Positions 1-7,604 are shown, counted from the stretch's first letter. The stretch is DNA of 27,981 nt from an uncultured Dorea sp. (GCA_910585725.1 CAJUFA010000038.1:1-27981); one strand, 5' to 3'. The notes: generated by a model from the letters alone, not told the origin. Program-made: numbers and translations.

Positions 1-83
1 AAATTACAGATTCCTGGCACAGGTCCTTCAGTCAGACTTTCCTGATGCCGATCAGAGATATACACGGCATTGCTAATTTCCAT
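1..83 (-). CDS. Unidentified protein, N-terminal fragment
   Basis: An open frame reads leftward from ATG at 83-81 and leaves the window at position 1, giving about 27 residues that begin MEISNAVYISDRHQES. A good ribosome site (GGAGG, complement of 91-95) lies 7 bases upstream of the ATG, which is the main reason to believe the start. The peptide is too short to place in a family, and no function is proposed. It is divergent from the FNT channel gene, and the 192 bases between the two starts must hold both promoters. Confidence 0.55.
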   Translation of the reverse strand, partial: MEISNAVYISDRHQESLTEGPVPGICN

Positions 84-183
84 AAAGATTCCTCCGTATC
101 ACAAAATTACATGGATTATTTACCATTTCAAACGTATCATAAAGCAGGGAATTTGTCAACTATCAACTGTAGCAGATGTATTC

Positions 184-212
184 TTGCTTTTTTCCCGAAT
201 AAGCATTATGAT
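184..212 (+). promoter_or_regulatory. Tentative promoter for the FNT channel gene
   Basis: TTGCTT (184-189) is followed after 17 bases by TATGAT (207-212), about 64 bases before the GTG start at 276. The -10 box is good but the -35 box matches consensus at only three of six positions. On the other strand a TTGACA (complement of 151-156) could serve the divergent gene, but its -10 is weak. Neither assignment is certain. Confidence 0.3.
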
Positions 213-275
213 AATTTATAGAAATTTCAATGTAAGAGAGAGTTGCGGCATAAAAGAAAGAGGGGGAATGTTGAA

Positions 276-1097
276 GTGAATCTATTTACACCGGCCGAGG
301 TGGCTAAGAATTATATTGCGGCGGGGAAAACGAAAGTACATTTGCCGGTCAGTAAGATGTTTCTTCTGGCGGTTCTGGCGGGTATGTTCATCGGAATCGG
401 AGGCGTCGGAGCGACAACGGCGGCTGTGTCTGTTACGCAGGCGTCGGTAGGGAAATTTTTAGGCGCGTGTGTCTTTCCCGGCGGCCTGACGATGGTACTG
501 CTGGCGGGCAGTGAGTTATTTACCGGGAATACGCTGCTGGTTATCCCTCTTCTGGAGAAAGAGATCAGTCCGGCGGGGATGTTGAAGAACTGGGTGGTTG
601 TGTATATAGGAAATTTTGCCGGCGGACTTCTGACGGCGGCAGGGATCGTATATTCGCATCAGGCGGGATTGTTTGGAAATCAGATGGCAGTGTCCGTGAT
701 CTCTGCGGCGGCGGGGAAATGTACTCTGACCTTCGGCGACGCGCTGATCAGAGGTATTCTGTGTAATTTTCTGGTATGTATCGCGGTGTGGATTTCATTT
801 GCGGCGAAGGACGCGGCAGGGAAGATAGCGGGTCTCTTTTTCCCGATTATGATGTTCGTACTTTGCGGTTTCGAGCACAGTGTGGCGAACATGTATTATA
901 TAAGCGCCGGAATCTTTGCAAAAGGGATTCCGGCATATGCGGAGGCGGCCGCGGAAGCAGGGGTAAATCTGGATGCGGTTTCCTGGGGCAATTTTCTGGG
1001 GACGAATCTGCTTCCTGTAACGATCGGGAATATCATCGGCGGCGCAGTCTGCGTCGGATGTGTATATTGGTTCGTCTATCTTCGAAAGGATTCATAA
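276..1097 (+). CDS. Formate/nitrite transporter (FNT) family channel
   Basis: This 273-residue membrane protein belongs to the FNT family of pentameric channels for small monovalent anions such as formate, nitrite or hydrosulfide. Family marks visible are a Gly/Ala-rich first membrane segment, the FTGN motif after LLAGSEL, and GFEHSVANM, which carries the central channel histidine of the family. About six membrane segments are expected and the length is typical. The frame can be extended upstream to a TTG at 243, but GTG at 276 has AGGGGG nine bases before it and gives the usual start (VNLFTPAEVA). The three substrates cannot be told apart by eye; a formate role would fit a mixed-acid fermenter. 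The stop lies 9 bases from that of the convergent neighbour, with no clear terminator between them. Confidence 0.9.
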   Translation: MNLFTPAEVAKNYIAAGKTKVHLPVSKMFLLAVLAGMFIGIGGVGATTAAVSVTQASVGKFLGACVFPGGLTMVLLAGSELFTGNTLLVIPLLEKEISPAGMLKNWVVVYIGNFAGGLLTAAGIVYSHQAGLFGNQMAVSVISAAAGKCTLTFGDALIRGILCNFLVCIAVWISFAAKDAAGKIAGLFFPIMMFVLCGFEHSVANMYYISAGIFAKGIPAYAEAAAEAGVNLDAVSWGNFLGTNLLPVTIGNIIGGAVCVGCVYWFVYLRKDS

Positions 1098-1106
1098 AGA
1101 TATATC

Positions 1107-2087
1107 CTAATGTTTTGCGTAAGCGACTTCCTTTTTCAATCCTGACGCGGATGAGAATTGTCCGTCGCTTGGAATATTCTGCTGTTCGCGGTTGCTTAAT
1201 GTGCCGACTTCCATTGCGTCGGCGAAATTGATGGGGTGGTTGCGCATATGCACTTTAAGCATCTCGAACAGTCTGAGGGTCGGACGTTTCGCTTCTAATA
1301 CGCCGGAGACGTCTATATATTTGCATCCGGTCTGGGACGCCAATGCTTTCAGGCGCTGATTGATCTTGAAGGCGGCCGGAACGTCAGAGACGATGGGTAC
1401 AATATAGATGGAAGCCTGCGTCTTTGTGTGGATCATGTAGAGAAGCCATTCGTATTTAGATATAAAGTTGTCTATATCCACATTTTCGTTGAGTACGTCT
1501 ACGTCGCCCATGTTTACAAAAATCTTTCGCGGATTCAGGTCATATAGACATACTTTGAGATAGTTCTCGATCTGATCTATGCGCACGTCCCGGATACTTC
1601 TGTTATAGATGGGTTCTGTGATACGGAATGCCTGTGTCAGTTCTCCCACCGGAAGAGAAGCGAAGGTGTTGGAGCCGAAGAGTACAACGCCGCCTGCTTC
1701 TGTGATACTGTTAAGTTCTCGATATGTTTCCATTTCGTCATCTCCTTGTTTGTGGAACGATGGTTGAATATCCGCCGATTGCCCGGATATTTGTTTACAT
1801 AATTCGGTGTTTGCTGCCTTCATCTGTCTGTCGTATCTGCGGTTGATAAAATAGACGACGACATTCGCGGATACGACGACAAGATTTAACAGGTATACCA
1901 GTAATACATAATTGAATCTGTGGTTATAGAGTTTTGCAGAGATTCCAGCGATATATCCTATTATAATGAGAAGGATGAACTGGAGGCTCATGTTTTTTGC
2001 TGATCTTGCTTTGATGTTTTTGGCAAGGTTCATCGGCCAGGATAATCCAAAGCAGATCAGCATGGTGGACTCAAGAAGTTCAGCCAT
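1107..2087 (-). CDS. PQ-loop (SemiSWEET-like) membrane domain fused to an SGNH-like domain
   Basis: This 326-residue protein has two parts. Residues 1-85 form three membrane helices with a Gly/Trp-Pro kink (FGLSWP, 13-18) and a basic KxIKARS loop, resembling half-size PQ-loop/SemiSWEET transporters. Residues 119-265 look like an SGNH/GDSL-hydrolase fold: LFGSNTF (136-142) where the nucleophile block sits, YNRSIRD (161-167), NMGDVDV (192-198), then alternating strands and helices. The usual Gly-Asp-Ser is not intact (Asn at the expected Ser position), so activity is doubtful. The start at 2087 is chosen because GAGGG lies 7 bases before it; an in-frame ATG at 2147 lacks a ribosome site. A second well-placed AAGGAG precedes Met119 (ATG at 1733) and could make a 208-residue SGNH protein alone. 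Substrate unknown. Confidence 0.7.
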   Translation of the reverse strand: MAELLESTMLICFGLSWPMNLAKNIKARSAKNMSLQFILLIIIGYIAGISAKLYNHRFNYVLLVYLLNLVVVSANVVVYFINRRYDRQMKAANTELCKQISGQSADIQPSFHKQGDDEMETYRELNSITEAGGVVLFGSNTFASLPVGELTQAFRITEPIYNRSIRDVRIDQIENYLKVCLYDLNPRKIFVNMGDVDVLNENVDIDNFISKYEWLLYMIHTKTQASIYIVPIVSDVPAAFKINQRLKALASQTGCKYIDVSGVLEAKRPTLRLFEMLKVHMRNHPINFADAMEVGTLSNREQQNIPSDGQFSSASGLKKEVAYAKH

Positions 2088-2170
2088 TTGGTTTCCCTCA
2101 CTTTCATATATTCCAGCGGTTTTTTGTTTACTCGTATAGTTTAGCATTGATATATGATTATGTCTAATAT

Positions 2171-2204
2171 ATAATATTTATAAAAATTATAATGTTTATA
2201 TTAT
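2171..2204. promoter_or_regulatory. AT-rich inverted repeat between divergent genes
   Basis: ATAATAT (2171-2177) and its exact complement ATATTAT (2198-2204) lie in the 159-base gap between the PQ-loop/SGNH gene and the LysR gene. LysR proteins often bind such dyads and control a divergent neighbour. The whole gap is very AT-rich, so a chance repeat is quite possible. Confidence 0.3.
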
Positions 2205-2246
2205 GAATTTAGACGCAGAGATGTTTTGTAAGAAAGGATGGACGAG

Positions 2247-3113
2247 ATGGAATTAATGCAGATCCGGTATTTTCTGGAGACGGCGAGGACGAAGCATATG
2301 ACGAACAGCGCGAAGAATCTGCATATCACGCAGCCGGCTCTGACGCAGGCGATCAGACGGCTTGAGAAGGATCTTGGCGTACCGCTGTTCACGGCAAAAG
2401 GGCGCAATATCGTATTGACGGAATACGGAAGATATCTGCAGAAGAAGCTGGAACCTTTGATGGAACAGTTGGACGCGGTTCCAGAGCAGCTTAAGATGAT
2501 GGTTGCACTGGAGGGGGAGACGATTCACATGAATGTGCTGGCGGCGTCAAGCCTTGTGATGGAGGCGATTATCGAATATAAGAAGGGGCATGAAGATATT
2601 AATTTCCAGCTTCAGCAGAATTCGGAGAGTGAGCTCTACGATATTGCCGTCACAACGAAGCTCTTTTATCAAGGGGAGGAGGAGAATAGCTTTGCCTGCG
2701 CGGAGGAGATATATCTGGCGGTACCCAGGAATCAAAGATATCAGGACAGGACGTCGGTTCGTCTGGAAGAGGCGTCGGAAGAAGGGTTCATCAGCCTGCT
2801 TGGTTCAAGAGAATTTCGATATATCTGCGACAGATTTTGTCAGCATGCAGGATTTACGCCGAAGATTATTTTTGAGAGCGATAATCCTTCCGCTGTAAAG
2901 AATATGATTGCGGCAAATATGGGGATTGGATTTTGGCCTGAATTTACCTGGGGAAGCATTGAGAATGAGAATGTAAGATTATTGAAGATTGAAGAGCCGG
3001 TCTGTCAGCGAGATATAGTCATCCATTATAATAGAAATAAGACAGACAGCCGTAATGTAACAGATTTTTATGGGTTTTTGACAAATTTCTTTACAGACAG
3101 AAAATTTTCTTGA
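2247..3113 (+). CDS. LysR-family transcriptional regulator
   Basis: This 288-residue protein has the LysR winged-helix DNA-binding domain at residues 1-65 (MQIRYFLETA, then NSAKNLHITQPALTQAIRRL and LGVPLF), a linker helix, and a C-terminal effector-binding domain of the periplasmic-binding-protein fold. Its length is normal for the family. The frame opens at ATG 2238, but AAAGGA at 2233-2238 is correctly spaced (8 bases) for ATG 2247, giving the classic MELMQIRYF start. It is divergent from the PQ-loop/SGNH gene, the usual LysR target layout, and lies just upstream of the ThrE exporter, whose promoter overlaps its stop codon. Either neighbour could be the target. The effector cannot be told from sequence. 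Confidence 0.9.
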   Translation: MELMQIRYFLETARTKHMTNSAKNLHITQPALTQAIRRLEKDLGVPLFTAKGRNIVLTEYGRYLQKKLEPLMEQLDAVPEQLKMMVALEGETIHMNVLAASSLVMEAIIEYKKGHEDINFQLQQNSESELYDIAVTTKLFYQGEEENSFACAEEIYLAVPRNQRYQDRTSVRLEEASEEGFISLLGSREFRYICDRFCQHAGFTPKIIFESDNPSAVKNMIAANMGIGFWPEFTWGSIENENVRLLKIEEPVCQRDIVIHYNRNKTDSRNVTDFYGFLTNFFTDRKFS

Positions 3114-3137
3114 CTTCTTTGAAAAGCGTGATATGAT
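3110..3137 (+). promoter_or_regulatory. Promoter of the ThrE exporter gene
   Basis: TTGACT (3110-3115), 16 bases, TATGAT (3132-3137). The TGA stop of the LysR gene (3111-3113) lies inside the -35 box, so the regulator's coding end and the exporter's promoter share bases. The predicted transcript has a leader of about 115 bases. Confidence 0.6.
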
Positions 3138-3221
3138 TTCTTAGGAATTATTTGAGAATTAACTGTAAGCCGGATGTAAAGATTGATTCTTTAACAATTC
3201 CTTGGGATTAATAAAATACAA

Positions 3222-3270
3222 AGGGAGGAGAGTAGGGGAAATGAGTTTCCCTGTGGCCTATGAATTATAA
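3222..3270 (+). promoter_or_regulatory. Translation-control leader: distant ribosome site, hairpin and 9-codon upstream frame
   Basis: The only strong ribosome site, GGGAGGAG (3223-3230), is about 30 bases before the exporter ATG at 3260, too far for normal initiation. It is well placed for ATG 3241, which opens a nine-codon frame (MSFPVAYEL) that stops at 3268-3270 and overlaps the exporter start. The same bases form a hairpin, AGGGGAAA / TTTCCCT, around 3234-3252. Either re-initiation after the mini-frame or the hairpin bringing site and start together would explain the spacing. In the exporter frame a TGA at 3242-3244 rules out an earlier start. Confidence 0.5.
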
Positions 3271-4498
3271 CAAAATTGTCCAGAATATTCTTGATGTGGG
3301 AGAGGCTTTACTGAAAAGCGGCGCGGAGAATTTCAGATTGGAAGATAGTCTGTACAGGATGTGCAGGAGCTATGGATTCAAGAGGTATGACGTATATGCC
3401 GTTCCAAGCAACATTCAGATAACGGTGGAAACCCAGGAAGGGGAATTTATCACGCAGATCCGTCAGATCGAATCGACAGATATTGATTTTGAACGGCTGG
3501 ATTATCTGAATAATCTGTCCAGATACGTCTGTGCGAATACGCCGGATGAAGAAGAGTTTCACAAGAGATATGTGGAAGTTATGCAGAGGAAGGGGCCGCA
3601 TCCCGCGGTCAAATACTTTGCCGGAATCATGGGCGGCGCCGGATTCGCGGTATTCTTCGGATGCGGTTTGGCAGACGCATTGGTTGCGGTCCTGGTTTCT
3701 TTTATGATCGTGGCCGTGGGCGAGTGGCTTGGGAAGCACGAGAGTAATCTGCTGATCTATAACATGATTTTGGCGTTTCTGTCAGAGATTGTCATTCTGA
3801 TGTCGGCCAGGGCGGGGATCGGAGTGCATCCGGACCGAATCATGATAGGAATTGTTATGCTATTGATCAGTGGTCTTGGGGTTACCAACGGTATCCGGGA
3901 GATCCTGCAGAGGGACTTTATATCCGGCGCGCTTAATATTATGAATGCGATGCTTGGCGCGGCGGGAATTGCGTTTGGGATCGCGCTTGCGATTCTGATG
4001 CTGGACGGGATGTCTTCGGAAGGATTTATCCTGAACAATAACATGCCGATACAGTTGATCTCCTGTACGATCGCGTGTATTGGATTTGCGATGTGGTTTA
4101 AGATCAGGGGATGGCAGGTGGTGTATTCCGGAATCGGCGCTTTCTTTACGTGGGCGATCTATCTTGCCGTATTTGAGATCAGACCAAGTAATTTCCTTGC
4201 GACGCTGGTTGGATCCGTATTTGTAGCGTCTTATGCGTTCGTTATGTCCAGGGTTAATAAGGCTCCCTCCACGATCTTCCTCACGGCGTCTGTATTTCCG
4301 CTGATACCCGGACCGAATCTGTATTATATGATGTACGGGTGTGTGAGCAAGGACGTCAATCTCGCCTTAAGTGAAATGCTGGTACTTTTTACCACTTGTC
4401 TGGCGATTGCGTTTGGTTTTATCATTGTGGACGTGGCTTCCAGAGCGGTATTGCACGTGTTAAAGACGGATTATCGTATAGGGAAGAGTTCAAAATAA
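3260..4498 (+). CDS. Threonine/serine exporter (ThrE) family, fused one-chain form
   Basis: This 412-residue protein joins the soluble-plus-membrane ThrE N-terminal domain (DUF1212) to the C-terminal ThrE-like membrane domain (DUF3815); in many bacteria these are two proteins, YjjP and YjjB. The N-terminal 110 residues carry the family pattern GEALLKSGAENFRLED, the VPSNI strand and FERLDYLNNL. About ten hydrophobic helices follow, with the PGPNLYYMMYG stretch near the C-terminus. The family exports threonine and serine, and in enterobacteria the YjjPB pair exports succinate, so the substrate here is open. The gene stands alone between its own promoter and a strong terminator. The LysR regulator directly upstream is a candidate controller. 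The start is forced by an in-frame stop at 3242-3244. Confidence 0.85.
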   Translation: MNYNKIVQNILDVGEALLKSGAENFRLEDSLYRMCRSYGFKRYDVYAVPSNIQITVETQEGEFITQIRQIESTDIDFERLDYLNNLSRYVCANTPDEEEFHKRYVEVMQRKGPHPAVKYFAGIMGGAGFAVFFGCGLADALVAVLVSFMIVAVGEWLGKHESNLLIYNMILAFLSEIVILMSARAGIGVHPDRIMIGIVMLLISGLGVTNGIREILQRDFISGALNIMNAMLGAAGIAFGIALAILMLDGMSSEGFILNNNMPIQLISCTIACIGFAMWFKIRGWQVVYSGIGAFFTWAIYLAVFEIRPSNFLATLVGSVFVASYAFVMSRVNKAPSTIFLTASVFPLIPGPNLYYMMYGCVSKDVNLALSEMLVLFTTCLAIAFGFIIVDVASRAVLHVLKTDYRIGKSSK

Positions 4499-4526
4499 AA
4501 AGGAATTAATGAAAATTTTATAAAAA

Positions 4527-4560
4527 CAGAGGATATCAGGCGGATATCCTCTGTTTTTTT
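4527..4560 (+). terminator. Rho-independent terminator after the ThrE exporter
   Basis: A perfect 11-bp stem (CAGAGGATATC 4527-4537, GATATCCTCTG 4543-4553) with a 5-base loop is followed by seven T residues. It lies 29 bases past the stop codon and separates the exporter from the peptidase/opp unit. Confidence 0.92.
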
Positions 4561-4624
4561 GATGTTATATATCATAATACGACTTTTACAGCGCAACTTT
4601 TTGTTAATTGTACACTATGTTCCC

Positions 4625-4653
4625 TTGACCCTGTCCAAAGAAAATGGTAGAAT
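4625..4653 (+). promoter_or_regulatory. Promoter of the peptidase-opp unit
   Basis: TTGACC (4625-4630), a 17-base spacer, then TAGAAT (4648-4653): five of six matches in both boxes at ideal spacing. It would give a leader of about 60 bases before the M24 peptidase ATG. Confidence 0.75.
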
Positions 4654-4683
4654 AGATTAAATTTATTTTTTTATCATAGAAAA

Positions 4684-4706
4684 TTAACGTTAATAGATTA
4701 ACGTTA
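4684..4706 (+). promoter_or_regulatory. Tandem palindromes in the peptidase leader, possible operator
   Basis: The 10-bp palindrome TTAACGTTAA (4684-4693) is repeated as TTAACGTTA (4698-4706), with centres 14 bases apart. Together they form a larger dyad that ends just before the ribosome site (AGGAGAT from 4708). Position after the -10 box and next to the ribosome site suggests a repressor site or a leader structure. The cognate regulator is unknown. Confidence 0.45.
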
Positions 4707-4718
4707 TAGGAGATATAG

Positions 4719-5798
4719 ATGAAGACAATTAAGATAGAACAATTACGTACATATATGGAACAGGAAGGTCTGGATGGATTCTATATTGCAGAACCCGCCA
4801 ATGTCAGATGTATCAGCGGCTATACCGGGGAGGATTCGTATCTCTTTATCGGCAGGGAGAAGCAGTATTTTATTACAGATCCCAGATATATGGAACAGGC
4901 GGCGATGGAGTGTCCGGATTATACGATTATTAACTGGCGGGCTTCGCAGGAGTATAGCGTAGGAAGCGCGTTGGCGGAAGCTGTAGATTGGGACGAGATT
5001 AAGAAGATCGGCTTTGAGGCGGAGGTTCTGACTTTTCAGGCATGGAAGGGTATGCAGGAATTTATTCCGGCAGAATTGGTTCCCACGCAGGATGTAGTGG
5101 AACGCATGCGGGAGGTTAAGACGCCGGAGGAGATCAAGAAGCTTGGGATTGCCTGTGACATTGCGTCCAGAGCATTCGATAAGATCCTGAAGGACATACG
5201 GGTAGGAATTACAGAGAAGGAGCTTGCCGCTAAGCTGTCCTGTTATATGGTCATGGAAGGCGCGGATACCAAGCCTTACGGTAATATCCTGATCTCGGGG
5301 GCGCGGACATCCCTCCTTCATGGGATTCCGGGTAAGAAAGCCATTGAATATGGCGATTTTGTATTAATGGATTATGGGTGTCAGTATGACGGATATCTGT
5401 CGGATATGACAAGAACTGTGGTAGTCGGGAAAGCCGATGAGAAGCAGAGGGAAGTATATGAGATCTGCAGGCGTATGACGGAAGAGACAGAGGAGAAGAT
5501 CCGTCCAGGTGTGACCGGGACGGAGTGTTATGACGCGTCTCTTAAGGCAATCGAAGGAACCGAATATTTTCCGTATCATTATGGAGGAATCGGTCATGGG
5601 ATAGGGCTGTTTGTCCACGAGCTTCCGTTTATCGGAAAGAACAGTAATGCAAAGCTTAAGGAAAACAGTGTGATGACGGTAGAACCAGGGATTTATATAC
5701 CAGGATGGGGCGGTGTCCGTATCGAAGATCAGGGCATTGTTACAGAAAACGGATATAAGAACCTGATAAGTGCTACACATGAGCTAATAGAACTATAA
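4719..5798 (+). CDS. M24-family peptidase (aminopeptidase P / Xaa-Pro dipeptidase type)
   Basis: This 359-residue cytoplasmic metallopeptidase removes residues next to proline. The N-terminal creatinase-like domain spans about residues 1-125 and the pita-bread catalytic domain 135-359. All five metal ligands are present: D218 (MDYG), D229 (SDMTR), H293 (GHGIG), E322 (VEPG) and E336 (RIED). H201 (LLHG) fits the family's substrate-site histidine. The length matches short Firmicute enzymes of the YqhT/PepQ type, which one being uncertain. The start is supported by AGGAG nine bases upstream. It is followed after 16 bases by the opp binding-protein gene, so imported peptides and a proline-specific peptidase are probably made together. 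Regulation likely involves the promoter and tandem palindromes upstream. Confidence 0.92.
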   Translation: MKTIKIEQLRTYMEQEGLDGFYIAEPANVRCISGYTGEDSYLFIGREKQYFITDPRYMEQAAMECPDYTIINWRASQEYSVGSALAEAVDWDEIKKIGFEAEVLTFQAWKGMQEFIPAELVPTQDVVERMREVKTPEEIKKLGIACDIASRAFDKILKDIRVGITEKELAAKLSCYMVMEGADTKPYGNILISGARTSLLHGIPGKKAIEYGDFVLMDYGCQYDGYLSDMTRTVVVGKADEKQREVYEICRRMTEETEEKIRPGVTGTECYDASLKAIEGTEYFPYHYGGIGHGIGLFVHELPFIGKNSNAKLKENSVMTVEPGIYIPGWGGVRIEDQGIVTENGYKNLISATHELIEL

Positions 5799-5814
5799 TA
5801 AAAGGAGGATTCTT

Positions 5815-7485
5815 ATGAAGAAGAAATTATTAGCCGCATTTTTAGCAATGGCTATGACAGCCGCTATGGTTACAGGCTGCAGTACGCCAGGGGCAGGAGG
5901 AGGAGATTCCGGTTCGGGAAGTTCTGACGGCGGAAGCTCTGACGCCGGTGGAAAGAAGAGAATTACTTATACGCTGCGTGAGGACGTGCCGTCCATGGAC
6001 CCGCAGAACAGTAACTCCATTAGTTCTTCATCCGCGAATATCCATGTTCTTGCCTGTCTGACAAGAAACGTTGAGGGTGAAGTAAAGGGCGACGCTGCTG
6101 AGACGTGGGAAGTATCTGACGATGGATTGACGTATACATTCCACCTCCGCGACGGTTTGAAATGGAGCGACGGTGAAGACGTAACAGCGGAAGATTATGT
6201 ATATGGTATGCAGAGACTGATGGATCCGGAAGTTGCTTCCGATTATGCGTTCATCGGTTATATCCTGAAGAACGGCGCTGCTGTAAATAACGGCGACGTC
6301 GCCGTAGAAGAGCTTGGTGTAAAGGCTCCGGACGACAAGACGGTAGAGATTACGCTGGAACATCCGGCTGTATACTTTGAAGCAATGGTATCTATGTGTT
6401 CCTTCGGACCGGCAAGAAAGGATCTTGTTGAAGAGTATGGTGCAGAATATGCGGCGGATCCTGAGAAAGCTGCTTACAACGGACCGTTTGTAATGTCTGA
6501 GTGGAAACACGGCGACGAACTGATCATGACAAAGAACCCGGATTACTGGGATGCAGACAGCATTAAGCTTGACGAGATCTGCATTAAGACTGTAGCGGAC
6601 GCTAAGACTGGTGTGGCTATGTTCGAGCAGGGTGAAGTTGATATCACAATCGTTCCTTTAGAGATGGTACCTCAGTATGCAGAGGGCGAACTGAATACGG
6701 AAGCGTACTTCACAGGCGCTGATGATTATATTATGCTGAACCAGACGGAAGGCAAGGCTCTTGCGAATAAGAATCTGAGATTTGCCATGAACTATGGTCT
6801 GAACAGGAAAGAGTACAATACACTTGTAAATTATGACACCTATGTAGCGGCGCAGAGACTTGTACTTCCTAACGTAACATCAGCAGATACGACCTACGGA
6901 GAGGCTTATCCGTATGAGCCGTTCCCGCTTGAGAACGATAACGACAAAGCAAAAGAATATCTTGACAAGGCAGTTTCAGAGCTGGGCGTATCTTCCCCGG
7001 CCGATATTGAGATCACGCTTCTTACAACTGATACAGAGGGCGCTAAGAAACAGGCGGAAGTTCTGAAAGAGCAGTATGAGAAGAATCTTGGCATTAAGGT
7101 TGAGATTGATCAGGTAACATACAAAGAGAGACTGGAAAGAGAGCAGGTATTGGATTATGACATGGTAGTTACCGGATGGGTACCGGATTACTCCGACGCA
7201 TATTCTTATCTTGAGCTGTGGATCAGCGACGGTCAGTACAATCATTCCGGATACAACAATCCGAAGTATGACGAGCTTCTTGAGAAGTCTACCACTGAGA
7301 CAGACGCTAAGGCAAGACAGGATCTTCTGTTTGAGGCTGAGAAGATCTTCCTTGAAGAAGACGCTGCTTTAGTACCGCTTCAGCTTCGTCAGGATACTTA
7401 TCTTGTGAATCCGAAGATCGAGAACTTTAACGTATACTTTGTAGGATACGACTTTAACCTTGTATATGCAGATTTAGCAGAATAG
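5815..7485 (+). CDS. oppA: Peptide ABC transporter substrate-binding lipoprotein (OppA/DppA family)
   Basis: This 556-residue family-5 solute-binding protein is anchored outside the membrane and captures oligopeptides for the permease downstream. The N-terminus is a lipoprotein signal (MKKKLLAAFLAMAM...) ending at the lipobox VTGC with Cys22 as the lipidated residue. A Gly/Ser/Asp-rich tether runs to about residue 47. Family marks follow: SMDPQNS, AETWEVSDDGLTYTFHLR, DGLKWSDGEDVTAEDYVYG and YNGPFVMSEW. An AAAGGAGG site precedes the ATG. Within the operon it is followed by a terminator hairpin, a common way to make more binding protein than permease. The substrate class is inferred from family and from the opp genes and peptidase around it; dipeptide, oligopeptide or signal peptide cannot be separated by eye. 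Confidence 0.92.
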   Translation: MKKKLLAAFLAMAMTAAMVTGCSTPGAGGGDSGSGSSDGGSSDAGGKKRITYTLREDVPSMDPQNSNSISSSSANIHVLACLTRNVEGEVKGDAAETWEVSDDGLTYTFHLRDGLKWSDGEDVTAEDYVYGMQRLMDPEVASDYAFIGYILKNGAAVNNGDVAVEELGVKAPDDKTVEITLEHPAVYFEAMVSMCSFGPARKDLVEEYGAEYAADPEKAAYNGPFVMSEWKHGDELIMTKNPDYWDADSIKLDEICIKTVADAKTGVAMFEQGEVDITIVPLEMVPQYAEGELNTEAYFTGADDYIMLNQTEGKALANKNLRFAMNYGLNRKEYNTLVNYDTYVAAQRLVLPNVTSADTTYGEAYPYEPFPLENDNDKAKEYLDKAVSELGVSSPADIEITLLTTDTEGAKKQAEVLKEQYEKNLGIKVEIDQVTYKERLEREQVLDYDMVVTGWVPDYSDAYSYLELWISDGQYNHSGYNNPKYDELLEKSTTETDAKARQDLLFEAEKIFLEEDAALVPLQLRQDTYLVNPKIENFNVYFVGYDFNLVYADLAE

Positions 7486-7500
7486 TTTTTGGCGAGGTGG

Positions 7501-7528
7501 GGGAAGCCGTATTACGGCTTCCCTTTTT
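7501..7528 (+). terminator. Intra-operon terminator or attenuator after the binding-protein gene
   Basis: A 10-bp perfect stem (GGGAAGCCGT 7501-7510, ACGGCTTCCC 7514-7523) with a 3-base loop is followed by five T residues. It lies 15 bases past the binding-protein stop and before the permease genes, so it probably lets only part of the transcription continue. Confidence 0.85.
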
Positions 7529-7583
7529 GACAACTTTGATTATCCGGAGAGAATAAGAGGTGTGGGATAATCAAAATTGTCAA
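7527..7583 (+). promoter_or_regulatory. 19-bp inverted repeat with a candidate internal promoter
   Basis: The left arm (7527-7545, beginning TTGACAAC) and right arm (7565-7583, ending TTGTCAA) are complementary at 18 of 19 positions, with a 19-base spacer. The left arm starts with a consensus -35 box TTGACA (7527-7532); GAGAAT (7549-7554) in the spacer is a possible -10 at 16 bases. The element starts in the T-tail of the preceding terminator and ends 21 bases before the permease ATG. It could be a secondary promoter with a repressor dyad, or an mRNA stem protecting the permease transcript. Confidence 0.6.
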
Positions 7584-7604
7584 ATAGAGAGAAAGGAGAA
7601 GCAC

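Noticed and set aside
70..279. Open frame of 69 codons ahead of the FNT gene
   Set aside because: No ribosome site, composition of AT-rich intergenic DNA, and it covers the promoter region and overlaps the real FNT start.
1087..1108. Possible hairpin AGGAT/ATCCT between the convergent FNT and PQ-loop genes
   Set aside because: Only five base pairs, AT-rich, and overlapping both gene ends; too weak to call a terminator.
4641..4653. 13-base word AAAATGGTAGAAT shared with 27514-27526
   Set aside because: It ends in the -10 box in both places; with only two copies this is readily explained by promoter consensus plus AT-rich spacers.
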